Positions 9,667 to 24,451 of a stretch of 64,000 bases of DNA are shown here, in pieces. Position 1 is the stretch's first letter. The number at the start of each line of letters is the position of its first letter. The stretch spans positions 1,488,001 to 1,552,000 of the forward strand of contig NZ_JBAKFF010000001.1 of assembly GCF_040838345.1 (NCBI RefSeq), written 5' to 3'. The translations under genes were made by a program, and so were the position numbers. The DNA comes from Spiribacter sp. 1M189. Its GTDB lineage: Bacteria; Pseudomonadota; Gammaproteobacteria; Nitrococcales; Nitrococcaceae. The notes under the pieces were generated by a model. It was not told the DNA's origin, did not search any database, and saw only the letters and a program-made list of their open reading frames with translations.

Positions 9667-10592
9667 ACCCGACGGAGATGCTGCGCATGTGGCTCGGCCA
9701 GCATGCGCGCGCCGCCATCAGCGCGCTCGGTCAGCTTCGGCGCAAGCCGGCCAGCAGCCTGATGACCACCGCCGCCATCGGCATCGCGCTGGCGCTGCCT
9801 GCGGGCTTTCTGCTCATCATGGACAACATCGAATCGGCCATGGGCGGCTGGGACGGCACGCCCAGCGCATCGGTCTTCCTCTCGCTGGACACCCCGCCGG
9901 ACCGACAGACCGCCACTGCCGGGCGCATCGCAGCGCTGAACGGCATACAGGAGGTCACCCTGATCACGCCGGCAGAGGCACTTGCCGAATTCCAGGCCAC
10001 CGCCGGTATGGATGAGACCCTGGCCCTGCTCGACGACAATCCGCTGCCGGCGGTGGTGGAAGCCCGGCTTGCAGGACGATTGGACGCCGCGGAGACCGAG
10101 AGCCTGATGAACCGGCTGCGGGCATTGCCCCAGGTCGAGGAAATCCGACTCGACCAGACCTGGATGCAGCGGCTCGATGCACTGCTCGATCTCGGCAACC
10201 GGATCGTCGCCATCATCGCGCTGTTACTGGGTCTGACAGTCATGCTGGTGATCGGTAACACCATCCGCCTGGATATCGAGAATCGCCGCAGCGAGATCGA
10301 GATCACCAAGCTCATCGGCGGCACGGATACCTTTGTCCGCCGGCCCTTTCTGTACACCGGGGTCTGGTATGGCCTTGCCGGTGGAATGGTGGCGGGCGCT
10401 ATCCTTGTCAGCGGCATGCTGGCGGTCTCGGCACCGGCAGCACGCCTGGCGACGCTCTACCAGAGCGCATTCCAGCCAGCGGGTCCGGGACTGTCCGGCG
10501 TGCTGACGTTGCTGGGTGCCGGCCTGCTGCTGGGACTGCTCGGCGCCTGGCTGGCGGTGGGTCGCCATCTCGCCGCCATCGAACCGCAATAG
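9663..10592 (+). CDS. ftsX: Cell division permease FtsX
   Basis: Membrane partner of FtsE. Residues about 35-55 form TM1 ([20 protein letters not shown]). A periplasmic domain follows to about residue 170, containing the FtsX signatures [11 protein letters not shown] and [12 protein letters not shown]. Three further helices start at [52 protein letters not shown] is the conserved FtsX cytoplasmic loop. The start overlaps ftsE by 4 bases. The heat-shock sigma gene rpoH follows after 71 bases, the classic gammaproteobacterial order. Confidence 0.97.
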   Translation: MNPTEMLRMWLGQHARAAISALGQLRRKPASSLMTTAAIGIALALPAGFLLIMDNIESAMGGWDGTPSASVFLSLDTPPDRQTATAGRIAALNGIQEVTLITPAEALAEFQATAGMDETLALLDDNPLPAVVEARLAGRLDAAETESLMNRLRALPQVEEIRLDQTWMQRLDALLDLGNRIVAIIALLLGLTVMLVIGNTIRLDIENRRSEIEITKLIGGTDTFVRRPFLYTGVWYGLAGGMVAGAILVSGMLAVSAPAARLATLYQSAFQPAGPGLSGVLTLLGAGLLLGLLGAWLAVGRHLAAIEPQ

Positions 10593-10663
10593 GAACTATC
10601 CGGGGTCTTCGCGTTCCAACAAACATTGATAAAATCAACCGGATGAATACTCTGGAGGGCTCA

Positions 10664-11551
<888 letters not shown>

Positions 11552-11560
11552 GACACCCCG

Positions 11561-12235
11561 CTAGAGGAGGCCGCGCTCGGCAAAACTGACCGGGCGCCCC
11601 TCACCCACCACAAAATGATCCAGAACGCGGATGTCGACGGTGGCCAGTGCATCGGCCAGCCGGGCCGTCATCCGCTCGTCCGCGTGGCTCGGCTCCGTGA
11701 CGCCCGAGGGATGGTTGTGGGCGAGGATGACCGCCGCGGCATTCAGCTCCAGCGCCCGCCTCACCACCTCCCGGGGATAAACGCTCGCCGCGTCGATGGT
11801 CCCCCGAAACATCTCCTCGAAACCGATCACCTGATGCCGGTTATCGAGAAACAGGCAGGCAAAGATCTCATGCGGGAGATGTCGGAGCCGGGCCACCAGG
11901 TAGCGGCGCGTGTCCTCGGGCCCGGTCATGGGCTCTCCCCGCGCCAGCTGCGCCTGCAGATGCCGCCGCCCCATTTCGAGAACGGCCTGCAACTGCACGT
12001 ACTTCGCCGGCCCCAGCCCGTGATGTCCGGAGAACGTCTCGGCATCGGCCTCCAGCAACGGGCGCAACCCGCCGAATGCGGCAAGCAGCTGGCGGGCCAG
12101 GTCCACCGCCGTCCGGCCGCGAACGCCCGTGCGCAGAAAGATCGCCAGCAGCTCGGCATCCGATAGCGACCCGGCGCCACGCTCCAGCAGCTTCTCCCGC
12201 GGACGTTCCTGGGCCGGCCAGTCACTGATTGCCAT
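11561..12235 (-). CDS. radC: RadC family JAMM-domain protein
   Basis: N-terminal helix-hairpin-helix-like UPF0758 region ([25 protein letters not shown]), then the JAB1/MPN metalloprotease-like fold. The metal-binding motif is [20 protein letters not shown] (E-HxH-x10-D type). The biochemical role of chromosomal RadC is unsettled; a DNA-repair role has been disputed. ATG 12235 follows GGAG at 6 bases. The frame stays open upstream to 12604 but reads non-conserved sequence antisense to coaBC. The stop codon is 9 bases from that of convergent rpoH. Confidence 0.92.
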   Translation of the reverse strand: MAISDWPAQERPREKLLERGAGSLSDAELLAIFLRTGVRGRTAVDLARQLLAAFGGLRPLLEADAETFSGHHGLGPAKYVQLQAVLEMGRRHLQAQLARGEPMTGPEDTRRYLVARLRHLPHEIFACLFLDNRHQVIGFEEMFRGTIDAASVYPREVVRRALELNAAAVILAHNHPSGVTEPSHADERMTARLADALATVDIRVLDHFVVGEGRPVSFAERGLL

Positions 12236-12315
12236 GTCGTACTCCATGAAGTTTTCATGCAATGAGCAACAGTGTAAGTTCCCGGGTTTGGGCCAACCTG
12301 CGAACACGTTCCTCA

Positions 12316-13503
12316 ATGAGCCTTTCCGGTAAACGAATACTGCTCGGGGTGACCGGTGGCATTGCCGCCTACAAGGCCCCGGATCTGGTCCGACGTCTTC
12401 GCGACGCGGGAGCCGAGGTGCGGGTCGTTCTGACCGCCGGGGCCGAGGCATTCGTGACACCGCTGACTTTCCAGGCCGTTTCGCACCAACCGGTCCATAC
12501 CGACCTGCTCGACCCTGACGCCGAGGCGGGCATGGGCCATATCGAGCTCGCCCGCTGGGCCGATCGCATCGTGATCGCACCGGCCACAGCCGACGCCATG
12601 GCACGAATCGCTCATGGCCTGGCCGATGACCTGCTGACCACGCTGTGCCTGGCGACCGAGGCGCCGATCACGCTCTGCCCCGCCATGAATCATGTCATGT
12701 GGCGGGCACCGGCGACCCGGGCCAATGCCGATCTGCTTCAGGCCCGTGGGATGGTCCTGCTTGGCCCGGCGGAGGGCCCACTGGCGGAAGGCGAGTCGGG
12801 CCCCGGACGCTTGATGGAACCCCGCGACATCGTCGATGCGCTGTCGAGGCCATCAGCGCTGCAGAATCAGTCGATCCTGATCACCGCGGGCCCGACCCGT
12901 GAACCCATCGATGCCGTCAGATTCATTGCCAACCGCAGTAGCGGCCGCATGGGCTTCGCCATTGCCGCCGCCGCCGCAACCGCCGGTTCGCAGGTCACGC
13001 TCATCGCCGGCCCGAGTGCCCTGCCAACACCGCCCGGCGTCACGCGGATCGACGTTGAGACGGCACTGGAAATGCACGCCGCGACACTGACCCGGGCGGC
13101 CGAGGCTGATATTTTCGTGGCGGCGGCGGCCGTTGCCGACTACCGGGTCGCCGAACCCGCCACCAACAAGGTCAAGAAGACCGACGCACCCTCGTCACTA
13201 CCGCTCACCGCCAATCCGGATATCGTCCGCGATGTGGCGGCAATGCCCGATGGGCCGTTTACGCTCGGTTTCGCCGCGGAAACGGATGACCTCCTCGAGC
13301 ACGCACGGGGCAAGCTGGCGGCCAAGGGACTGGATATGATCGCCGCCAACCAGGTGGGTGACGGTCTGGGATTCGACGTGGACGAGAATCGGCTCGAGGT
13401 GCTCTGGACCGGCGGCGGAGCCACGCTCGGGCCGATGCCCAAGAGGCGGCTCGCCGCTGCCCTGATCGAACTGCTGGGAGAACATTGGCATGCAGCGCGT
13501 TGA
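12316..13503 (+). CDS. coaBC: Bifunctional phosphopantothenoylcysteine decarboxylase / phosphopantothenate-cysteine ligase
   Basis: Second and third steps of CoA synthesis from phosphopantothenate. The CoaC flavoprotein domain (residues 1-185) has [11 protein letters not shown]75 in [10 protein letters not shown] and N125 in PAMN. The CoaB ligase domain has [25 protein letters not shown] and NPDIVRDVA. Residue 158, the catalytic Cys of the E. coli enzyme, aligns here with Glu ([11 protein letters not shown]); the rest of the loop is conserved. ATG 12316 fits the family N-terminus ([15 protein letters not shown]); 12262 is an alternative start. It overlaps dut by 14 bases. Confidence 0.96.
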   Translation: MSLSGKRILLGVTGGIAAYKAPDLVRRLRDAGAEVRVVLTAGAEAFVTPLTFQAVSHQPVHTDLLDPDAEAGMGHIELARWADRIVIAPATADAMARIAHGLADDLLTTLCLATEAPITLCPAMNHVMWRAPATRANADLLQARGMVLLGPAEGPLAEGESGPGRLMEPRDIVDALSRPSALQNQSILITAGPTREPIDAVRFIANRSSGRMGFAIAAAAATAGSQVTLIAGPSALPTPPGVTRIDVETALEMHAATLTRAAEADIFVAAAAVADYRVAEPATNKVKKTDAPSSLPLTANPDIVRDVAAMPDGPFTLGFAAETDDLLEHARGKLAAKGLDMIAANQVGDGLGFDVDENRLEVLWTGGGATLGPMPKRRLAAALIELLGEHWHAAR

Positions 13504-13945
13504 ACTGCGCATTCTCGACCCGAGGCTGGGCAAGGAATTCCCCATGCCCGACTATGCGACCGACGGCTCGGCGGGCGTGGACCTTCGGGCCTGCGTGACC
13601 GAGCCCACCGAGCTCGCCGCCGGCGATACCGCGCTGATCCCGTCGGGCATGGCCGTTCATATCGGCGATGCGAACCACGCCGCCGTGGTCCTGCCCCGCT
13701 CGGGCCTCGGGCATAAACATGGCATCGTGCTGGGCAACCTGGTGGGGCTGATCGACTCCGACTACCAGGGTGAGATCTTCATCTCATGCTGGAACCGCGG
13801 TCAGGCGTCTTTCACGATCGAGCCCGGCGAGCGTATCGCCCAGCTGGTTTTCGTGCCGGTCGCCCGGCCGGCATTTACCACCGTTGAGGCCTTCACCGAG
13901 AGTGAACGCGGCGCCGGCGGTTTTGGCCACACCGGAAGACATTAA
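13490..13945 (+). CDS. dut: Deoxyuridine 5'-triphosphate nucleotidohydrolase
   Basis: Hydrolyses dUTP to dUMP and pyrophosphate, supplying dTMP precursor and keeping uracil out of DNA. All five trimeric dUTPase motifs are visible. They include [44 protein letters not shown] and the C-terminal arm [12 protein letters not shown]. Length 151 is standard. The start overlaps the end of coaBC by 14 bases, the usual coaBC-dut pairing. Confidence 0.98.
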   Translation: MQRVELRILDPRLGKEFPMPDYATDGSAGVDLRACVTEPTELAAGDTALIPSGMAVHIGDANHAAVVLPRSGLGHKHGIVLGNLVGLIDSDYQGEIFISCWNRGQASFTIEPGERIAQLVFVPVARPAFTTVEAFTESERGAGGFGHTGRH

Positions 13946-13961
13946 ACAGGCAGGACGCCCC

Positions 13962-15338
13962 ATGCAGATCGACCCCTCCATCCTTCGCGCGTACGACATC
14001 CGCGGCCTGGTGGATCATCAACTAACCAAGGACACGGTCCGCGCGCTGGGTCAGGCCATCGGCTCGGCGGCGGCCGATGCCGGACAGACCCGCATCGTCG
14101 TCGGCTACGATGGCCGCGAGTCCAGCCCCCGGCTGGCCGCCGCCCTGCGCGAAGGCCTGATGGCGGCGGGCCGGGAAGTGATCGATATCGGACAGGTGCC
14201 GACACCGGTCATGTACTTCTCTACACATCATCTGGAAACCGGGGCTGGCGTCGCCGTCACCGGCAGCCATAACCCCGCCGAATACAACGGCCTGAAAACC
14301 ATCATCGGTGACCGTCCCCTCTGGGGAGAGGGGATTCAGGCGCTGGGCCGCCGGATCGAGGATGACGATCTCGTCGAGGGTACCGGCACGGAGCATTCGC
14401 TGGATGTCCTGGACGCCTACCGCGATCGGATCGCGGGTGACGTCCATCTCCAGCGCCGGCTGAAGGTGGTCGTGGACTGCGGCAATGGCGTACCGGGTGC
14501 CGTAGCGCCGGGCGTCCTCGAGACCATCGGTGCCGATGTCAGCCCGCTCTTCTGCGATGTGGATGGCCGCTTTCCCAACCATCACCCCGATCCGACGGTG
14601 CCGGAGAACCTGCAGGACCTGATCCGGACGGTCGTGGCGCAGAAGGCCGATCTTGGCCTTGCCTTTGACGGCGACGGCGACCGGCTGGGCGTGGTGGACG
14701 AGAACGGCCATGTGATCTGGGCGGACCGCCAGATGATGCTTTATGCCCGAGCCGTCCTGAGCCGACATCCCGGGGAAGGCATCATCTTCGACGTCAAGTG
14801 CAGCGGCAAACTGGCCGAGGTCATCCAACAGGCCGGCGGTGAACCGGTCATGTGGAAGACCGGCCATTCCCTGATCAAGGAAAAGCTCCGGGAAACCGGG
14901 GCCCCGCTGGCCGGCGAGATGAGCGGGCATCTGTTCTTCAACGACCGCTGGTACGGCTTCGATGACGCCATTTATGCCGCCGCCCGTCTGCTCGAGATCC
15001 TGGCCAATGATGGCCGCCGGGCGAGCGAGGTCTTCGGCGAGCTGCCCGAACCGGTGAGCACGCCAGAGATCCGCCTGGATCTGGAAGAGGGGCAGCCTCA
15101 TCAGCTCATGAATGCACTGATGGCACAGGCCGAGGCATTTGATGATGCCCGGATCACCACCATTGACGGCCTCCGGGTAGACTTCGACGAAGGCTGGGGC
15201 CTGGTCCGCGCCTCCAACACCCAGCCCTGCCTGGTGATGCGCTTCGAAGGAGTTGATCAGGGGGCGCTGGCGAACATCCGCGAGCGCTTCGAGGGCCTGA
15301 TTCGGGAGGCCGGACAGTCTGTTGGCATTTCAATTTGA
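13962..15338 (+). CDS. algC: Phosphomannomutase/phosphoglucomutase
   Basis: Interconverts hexose 6- and 1-phosphates for nucleotide-sugar, LPS or exopolysaccharide synthesis. The phosphoserine loop is GVAVTGSHNPAEYNG, the Mg-binding loop is LAFDGDGDRLGVVDENG, the sugar loop is GEMSGHLFF, and the C-terminal phosphate-binding region includes GLRVDFDEGWGLVRASNTQP. 458 residues. ATG 13962 begins the family start (MQIDPSILRAYDIRG); the frame stays open further upstream inside dut without support. Whether it prefers mannose or glucose cannot be told from the sequence. It follows dut by 16 bases. Confidence 0.93.
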   Translation: MQIDPSILRAYDIRGLVDHQLTKDTVRALGQAIGSAAADAGQTRIVVGYDGRESSPRLAAALREGLMAAGREVIDIGQVPTPVMYFSTHHLETGAGVAVTGSHNPAEYNGLKTIIGDRPLWGEGIQALGRRIEDDDLVEGTGTEHSLDVLDAYRDRIAGDVHLQRRLKVVVDCGNGVPGAVAPGVLETIGADVSPLFCDVDGRFPNHHPDPTVPENLQDLIRTVVAQKADLGLAFDGDGDRLGVVDENGHVIWADRQMMLYARAVLSRHPGEGIIFDVKCSGKLAEVIQQAGGEPVMWKTGHSLIKEKLRETGAPLAGEMSGHLFFNDRWYGFDDAIYAAARLLEILANDGRRASEVFGELPEPVSTPEIRLDLEEGQPHQLMNALMAQAEAFDDARITTIDGLRVDFDEGWGLVRASNTQPCLVMRFEGVDQGALANIRERFEGLIREAGQSVGISI

Positions 15339-15429
15339 CCCCGATCAAGGATCCTCACGGTTCGGCTACCCAGGCATAAACTTCGGTTCTATCCTCGACT
15401 CAAACACATCCACTCGAGGAGCGTGAACC

Positions 15430-17533
<2,104 letters not shown>

Positions 17534-17577
17534 GCGGATCCACCCGCATCGGCAGTATCGATACCGTCAAGCGGGCA

Positions 17578-18219
17578 TCAGGCGCCATAACGGGACCGAT
17601 AATCCCGCATGGCCGCCAGATCCTGCGGTCGATTGCCGGCACGCTCCAGATATTCCATCAGCGTATCCAGGGTCAGGATGGCGGTAACCGGTACACCATG
17701 CCTGGCCGCCACTTCCTGGGTGGCGGAGTGCTCATGCTGGCCCCGCTCCTGGCGGTCCAGCGCCACCAGAACCCCCGCCAGTTCGGCACCGGCCGCATCG
17801 ATGAGGTCCACGCTCTCCGCCACTGACGTCCCGGCGGAGATCACGTCATCGACGATGAGCACCCGCCCCGCCAGCGGCGCCCCGACCACGACACCACCCT
17901 CGCCATGGTCCTTCTCCTCCTTGCGGTTGAAGGCCCATGGGCAGTCGATGCCATGGTCCGCGGCGAGAGCGATGGAAACGGCGGAGACGAGCGGGATACC
18001 TTTGTACGCAGGCCCGAAGAGCATGTCGAATTCCAGCCCAGCCTCCACCGCCCGCTGGGCATAGGCCGACCCGAGCCGCCGCAGGGCTTCGCCGGTGCTG
18101 AACAGCCCGGTATTGAAGAAATACGGACTCTGCCGCCCCGACTTGAGGGTGAACGAGCCAAAGCGAAGGACGTCGCGAGCCAGGGCAAAATCAATGAGCG
18201 CGTGCTGGTAGGCCTGCAT
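17578..18219 (-). CDS. pyrE: Orotate phosphoribosyltransferase
   Basis: Joins orotate and PRPP to give OMP in pyrimidine synthesis. FTLKSGRQSPYFFNTGLF at the N-terminus, FGPAYKGIPL, the flexible-loop FNRKEEKDHGEGG and the PRPP-binding VLIVDDVISAGTSVAES are present. 213 residues, the enterobacterial size class. It lies 5 bases downstream of ppc on the same strand, so the two are probably co-transcribed. Confidence 0.97.
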   Translation of the reverse strand: MQAYQHALIDFALARDVLRFGSFTLKSGRQSPYFFNTGLFSTGEALRRLGSAYAQRAVEAGLEFDMLFGPAYKGIPLVSAVSIALAADHGIDCPWAFNRKEEKDHGEGGVVVGAPLAGRVLIVDDVISAGTSVAESVDLIDAAGAELAGVLVALDRQERGQHEHSATQEVAARHGVPVTAILTLDTLMEYLERAGNRPQDLAAMRDYRSRYGA

Positions 18220-18224
18220 GTCGA

Positions 18225-20867
18225 CTAACCCGTGTTGCGCATCCCCGCGGCGATGCCGTTAATACAGATCATCAGCGCTTCGCGCAGATCTTCCTCGTGC
18301 CCATGCCGGACGCGGTCGAGCAGCTCCACCTGGAGGAGATTGAGCGGATCGACATAGGGGTTGCGCACACCCACCGAGCGCTGCACCACCGGCGCCTCGT
18401 CGAGCGGATTGTCATGCTCGCTGACGGCGAGCACGGCCTGGCGCGTTTCCTCATGGCGCGCGCGCAGGCCTTCCCCCAGTCCGCGCAGCGATTCGGGCAC
18501 AAGCCGTGCGTCATACCAGGCCGCGACGGCCGGATCGCTCTTGGCGAGCACCATCTCCATCATGTCGATGAAGGCACGGAAGAAGGGCCAGGCTTCGTAC
18601 ATATGGTGCAGTGCATCCCGGTGACCCGACTCCAGGCCCTTCGCCAGCGCGCTACCTGCACCCAGCCAGGCGGGGAGCAACAGCCGGGTCTGCGTCCAGG
18701 CAAAGATCCAGGGGATGGCACGCAGGCTCTCGACACCCTGGGTTGGCTTGCGTCGCGCCGGACGGCTGCCGATGGCCAGATGGCTGATCTCGTGCTCCGG
18801 CGTGGCATGCCGGAAATATTCGATGAACTCCGGCGTCTCCCTGACCATGTTTCGGTAGACGTCGCAGGAATTTTCGGCGAGCTGGTCCATGATCTCGCGC
18901 CAGTCATTCTCCGGCGGTTTCGGCGGGACGAGGGTCGCCTCGGCAACCGCCGTAATATAGAGCTCGAGATTTCTCTCGGCGATGCCGGGCAGGCCGAACT
19001 TGGCCTGAATCACCTCGCCCTGTTCGGTGACGCGAAGCCGGCCATTCACCGAGCCGGGCGGCTGGGAGAGAATGGCGGCATGGGTCGGGCCGCCGCCGCG
19101 CCCGATGGATCCCCCGCGACCATGGAACAGCGTCAGCCGGATGCCGTGCCGGCGCGCGGTCTCCACCAGCTCCTCCTGAGTCTGATAAAGCGCCCAGGCG
19201 GCCGTCAGGTGGCTGGCATCCTTGCCGGAGTCGGAGTAGCCGATCATCACTTCCTGGATCCCGTCGATATGCTCCCGGTACCAGTCGATTTCGATCAGCT
19301 GCTCAAGACACGCCTGGGCACCCTGCAGATCGGCCAGCGTTTCAAAAAGCGGCACGACCCGCAGCGAGGAGGTCACGCCAGCCTCCTTCTGCAACAGCTT
19401 CACCGCGAGGATATCTGACGGTTTGGAGGCCATCGAGATCACGTAGGCGCCCAGGGAGTCGGATCCCATCTCTGCGATGACCCGGCAGGTATCCAGCACC
19501 TCCGTGACGTCCTCATCGGCCTCGAAATCATGAGGAATGAGCGGACGTCGATTATCCAGCTCGCGGATCAGGAAGCGCTGACGCTCGGCTTCGTCCCAGT
19601 CGGCATAGCTGCCAATACCGAGCGCCTGGGTCACGGCATCGAGTGCGTCGGTATGCCGGGTGGACTCCTGGCGGATATCCACCCGCATAAGCGTCAGTCC
19701 GAATACCGAGAGCCGTCGCAGAAGATCCTTCAGGCGTCCCTCAGCCACCACTCCGGCGCCGCTTTCGTGCAGCGACCGGTAGCAGATCATCAGCGGCTCG
19801 CGCAGATCCTCCGTCCGCCAGTAGATAAGGCCTTCGGCGGGCCGCCGACCGGCGAGCCGGGATTCCAGCCAGTGACGCGTTGCCAGAAGGCGATCGCGGA
19901 CTGCCTTGAGCGCGGTTCGGTAGGGCTCCCAGGCATCGCCCACCCAGGCTCGCAGCTCATCGCTCGCGCATTGCAGAGAGAGCTCCTCGATGAGTTCATC
20001 AAGCTCTTTTTCGTAGAGCTCCACCGCTTTCCAGCGATTGAGCAGACAGACCTCCCGGGTCACCGTCGCCGTGACGCGTGGATTGCCATCACGGTCGCCG
20101 CCCATCCATGAACCGAAATGAATGGGCGCCGCGTCCAGTGCCAGCGGCTTGCCGGTCTGCCGCTGCAGGATGCGGTCAAGGCGGCGAAGGAAATGCGGGA
20201 CGACGTCCCACAGGGTCTGCTCGATGACCGCAAGCCCCCAGCGAGCCTCATCCTGGGGAGCAGGCCGGCGGCGCCGGATCTCGTCGGTCTCCCAGGCCGC
20301 CGTGATCTCCCGCTTCAACGACTGGTGGACCTCCTCGATTTCTTCCGGCGTGGGGTCCAGACGATCACCCTGATCCAGAAGTTCGGCGATATGGTTGTAC
20401 TTCTGCAGCAGGGAACGGCGCATCACTTCGGTGGGGTGCGCCGTGAGCACCAGCTCGATATCGAGGTTGGCGATCACGGCATGCAGATCCTCTCCGTTGC
20501 CGGTCGGCTTCATGCGCTTGAAGAACTCCTCAAGCGACCCCCGCAGCGGCCCCGTTTCGGTATCCCGGACCCAGGCCCGGCTGCGGCGCACCCGATGGTG
20601 CTGCTCGGCGATGTTGGCGAGGTTGAGGAACTGCGAGAAGGCGCGCACCACCGGCACGATCAGCTCGTCCGGCAATTCGCCCAGTCGCTCCTCGAGCGCC
20701 CGGGCGGCCTCGGTGTCACCGGCACGGGCCTCCTTGGCGAGCCCCCGGATTTCCTCCACCGTCTGGTAGACATGCTCGCCGGACTGCTCATGGATGGTGC
20801 TGCCGAGGAGCCCGCCCAACTGGCGGATATCCTCGCGCAAGGGCGCATCACTGCGATTTTCACTCAT
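18225..20867 (-). CDS. ppc: Phosphoenolpyruvate carboxylase
   Basis: Anaplerotic carboxylation of PEP to oxaloacetate. Catalytic His region VLTAHPTEVMRRSLLQKYN, EVMIGYSDSGKDASHLTAAW, the glycine-rich loop FHGRGGSIGRGGGPTHAAI and the second FGxPG-type segment QAKFGLPGIAERNLE are intact. The C-terminus is NTG, the canonical PEPC end. 880 residues, a full-length bacterial enzyme. An intrinsic-terminator-like structure lies in its own leader, 23 bases upstream of the start codon. Confidence 0.98.
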   Translation of the reverse strand: MSENRSDAPLREDIRQLGGLLGSTIHEQSGEHVYQTVEEIRGLAKEARAGDTEAARALEERLGELPDELIVPVVRAFSQFLNLANIAEQHHRVRRSRAWVRDTETGPLRGSLEEFFKRMKPTGNGEDLHAVIANLDIELVLTAHPTEVMRRSLLQKYNHIAELLDQGDRLDPTPEEIEEVHQSLKREITAAWETDEIRRRRPAPQDEARWGLAVIEQTLWDVVPHFLRRLDRILQRQTGKPLALDAAPIHFGSWMGGDRDGNPRVTATVTREVCLLNRWKAVELYEKELDELIEELSLQCASDELRAWVGDAWEPYRTALKAVRDRLLATRHWLESRLAGRRPAEGLIYWRTEDLREPLMICYRSLHESGAGVVAEGRLKDLLRRLSVFGLTLMRVDIRQESTRHTDALDAVTQALGIGSYADWDEAERQRFLIRELDNRRPLIPHDFEADEDVTEVLDTCRVIAEMGSDSLGAYVISMASKPSDILAVKLLQKEAGVTSSLRVVPLFETLADLQGAQACLEQLIEIDWYREHIDGIQEVMIGYSDSGKDASHLTAAWALYQTQEELVETARRHGIRLTLFHGRGGSIGRGGGPTHAAILSQPPGSVNGRLRVTEQGEVIQAKFGLPGIAERNLELYITAVAEATLVPPKPPENDWREIMDQLAENSCDVYRNMVRETPEFIEYFRHATPEHEISHLAIGSRPARRKPTQGVESLRAIPWIFAWTQTRLLLPAWLGAGSALAKGLESGHRDALHHMYEAWPFFRAFIDMMEMVLAKSDPAVAAWYDARLVPESLRGLGEGLRARHEETRQAVLAVSEHDNPLDEAPVVQRSVGVRNPYVDPLNLLQVELLDRVRHGHEEDLREALMICINGIAAGMRNTG

Positions 20868-20890
20868 ACCCGCGATCCCTCCCGGCGGAC

Positions 20891-20924
20891 AAAAAAAATC
20901 CGAACGGCGCCAGCACCGCCCGGA
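20891..20924 (-). terminator. Terminator-like hairpin in the ppc leader, possible attenuator
   Basis: On the minus strand, 20924-20899 reads TCCGGGCGGTGC, a 2-base tip, then GCGCCGTTCGGA. As RNA this folds into a stem of about 11-12 pairs using three G-U wobbles, followed at once by eight U residues (complement of A20891-20898). On the plus strand the wobbles become A-C mismatches, so the element is directional towards ppc. The last U is 23 bases before the ppc ATG. Confidence 0.7.
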
Positions 20925-20966
20925 CTCTCCCCTGTAATATCAGGCATTCTGACCAAACGGGGTGGA

Positions 20967-23349
<2,383 letters not shown>

Positions 23350-23351
23350 GC

Positions 23352-23618
23352 ATGGAACAGCCCGCCCATCTCGCCCTCTATGAGCATGAACTCTGTGGTT
23401 TCTGTCAGATGGTTCGCCGCTCGACCCGGGATATTGACCTGGAGGTCGAGTCGCGCAACATCCTCCGCGAACCGGGTCGGCGCGAGGAGCTGATCGAAGG
23501 TGGCGGCAAGGGGATGGTGCCCTGCCTGCGCATCGAGTACCCGGACGGCCGGGTCGAGTGGCTCTACGAGTCCGCGGATATCATCGACTACCTGAAACGG
23601 CTGGACGCCGATCGCTAG
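23352..23618 (+). CDS. Glutaredoxin-like / GST N-terminal domain protein
   Basis: An 88-residue thioredoxin-fold protein with the redox motif CGFC (C15, C18) after a short beta strand (HLALYEHELCGFC). The cis-Pro segment is GMVPCLRI and the C-terminal stretch is WLYESADIIDYL, as in glutaredoxins and GST N-domains (ESxxI.xYL). It probably reduces disulfides or glutathione mixed disulfides. Directly behind trxB, so co-expressed with the thioredoxin system. Confidence 0.85.
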   Translation: MEQPAHLALYEHELCGFCQMVRRSTRDIDLEVESRNILREPGRREELIEGGGKGMVPCLRIEYPDGRVEWLYESADIIDYLKRLDADR

Positions 23619-23625
23619 GGGCAGC

Positions 23626-23645
23626 GGCCCGGGGTCAGCCGGGCC
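23626..23645. terminator. Stem-loop between convergent glutaredoxin-like and xthA genes
   Basis: Perfect 7-bp GC stem GGCCCGG/CCGGGCC with a 6-base loop. The xthA stop codon (23635-23637) lies in the loop. No U tract on either strand, so intrinsic termination is uncertain; it may simply stabilise both 3' ends. Confidence 0.4.
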
Positions 23646-24414
23646 AGTCATAGTCGATGGTCAGCGGCGCGTGATCGGAAAACCGGTCAGCCCGATGGAT
23701 CCGTGCGTCCTGAGCCAATGCCGCGATACCCGGCGTGGCGACATGATAGTCAATTCGCCACCCGGTATTGTTGGCCCACGCCTGACCGCGGAATGACCAC
23801 CAGGTATATTCATCATCGTCGTCGTTGACCTCACGGAAGGCATCGACGAACCCCACCTCACCAAAGAGCCGATCCATCCACTCCCGCTCATGGGGCAGGA
23901 AGCCGGAGTTCTTCTGGTTGGAACGCCAGTTCTTCAGATCACGCCGGGTGTGGGCGATGTTCCAGTCGCCGCAGATCACATATTCACGGCCGTCATCCGC
24001 CATGGCCTTGAGCCGCTCCAGTAAAGGCTCCATGAAGGCATCCTTGACCCCCTGGCGATGCTCGCCGGAGCTGCCTGACGGCATATAGAAGGAAACCACG
24101 CTGAGGCGGCCGAAGCGGGCCTCCAGCCAGCGGCCTTCGCGGTCGATTTCGGGCATGCCGAGGCCGCGAACGTAAGCATCGGGCTCGCGCCGGCTATAGA
24201 CGGCAACGCCGCTGTAGCCCTTGCGCTCGGCGTCGACGAACTCGGCATGATAACCGGACGGAAAATACGGCCCGCCTTCCAGCTGATCCCGCTGTGCCTT
24301 GGTCTCCTGGATGCACAGGACGTCCGGGCGCTGCGACTCGAGCCACTCGAAGAAGCCCTTGCGCTGGGCCGAGCGGATCCCGTTCAGGTTGGCAGTCATG
24401 ATCGATAGCGTCAT
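23635..24414 (-). CDS. xthA: Exodeoxyribonuclease III family AP endonuclease
   Basis: Base-excision-repair nuclease (AP endonuclease and 3'-5' exonuclease). The motif order is TANLNGIRSAQRKGFFEWL, CIQETKAQ (metal Glu), VVSFYMPSG, VICGDWNIAHTRRDLKN, GWRIDYHVAT and the catalytic SDHAPLTIDYD. 259 residues from ATG 24414. The residues fit the XthA/ExoA group. It is divergent from the PduO-like gene, with 37 bases between starts. Confidence 0.94.
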   Translation of the reverse strand: MTLSIMTANLNGIRSAQRKGFFEWLESQRPDVLCIQETKAQRDQLEGGPYFPSGYHAEFVDAERKGYSGVAVYSRREPDAYVRGLGMPEIDREGRWLEARFGRLSVVSFYMPSGSSGEHRQGVKDAFMEPLLERLKAMADDGREYVICGDWNIAHTRRDLKNWRSNQKNSGFLPHEREWMDRLFGEVGFVDAFREVNDDDDEYTWWSFRGQAWANNTGWRIDYHVATPGIAALAQDARIHRADRFSDHAPLTIDYDWPG

Positions 24415-24451
24415 GGTGGGTCAGGATAAAGGAATTGAAAGGAGAATCGGC

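Noticed and set aside
20118-20945. Upstream extension of the AmpG-like gene
   Set aside because: The extension reads antisense through ppc and gives non-conserved, low-complexity sequence.
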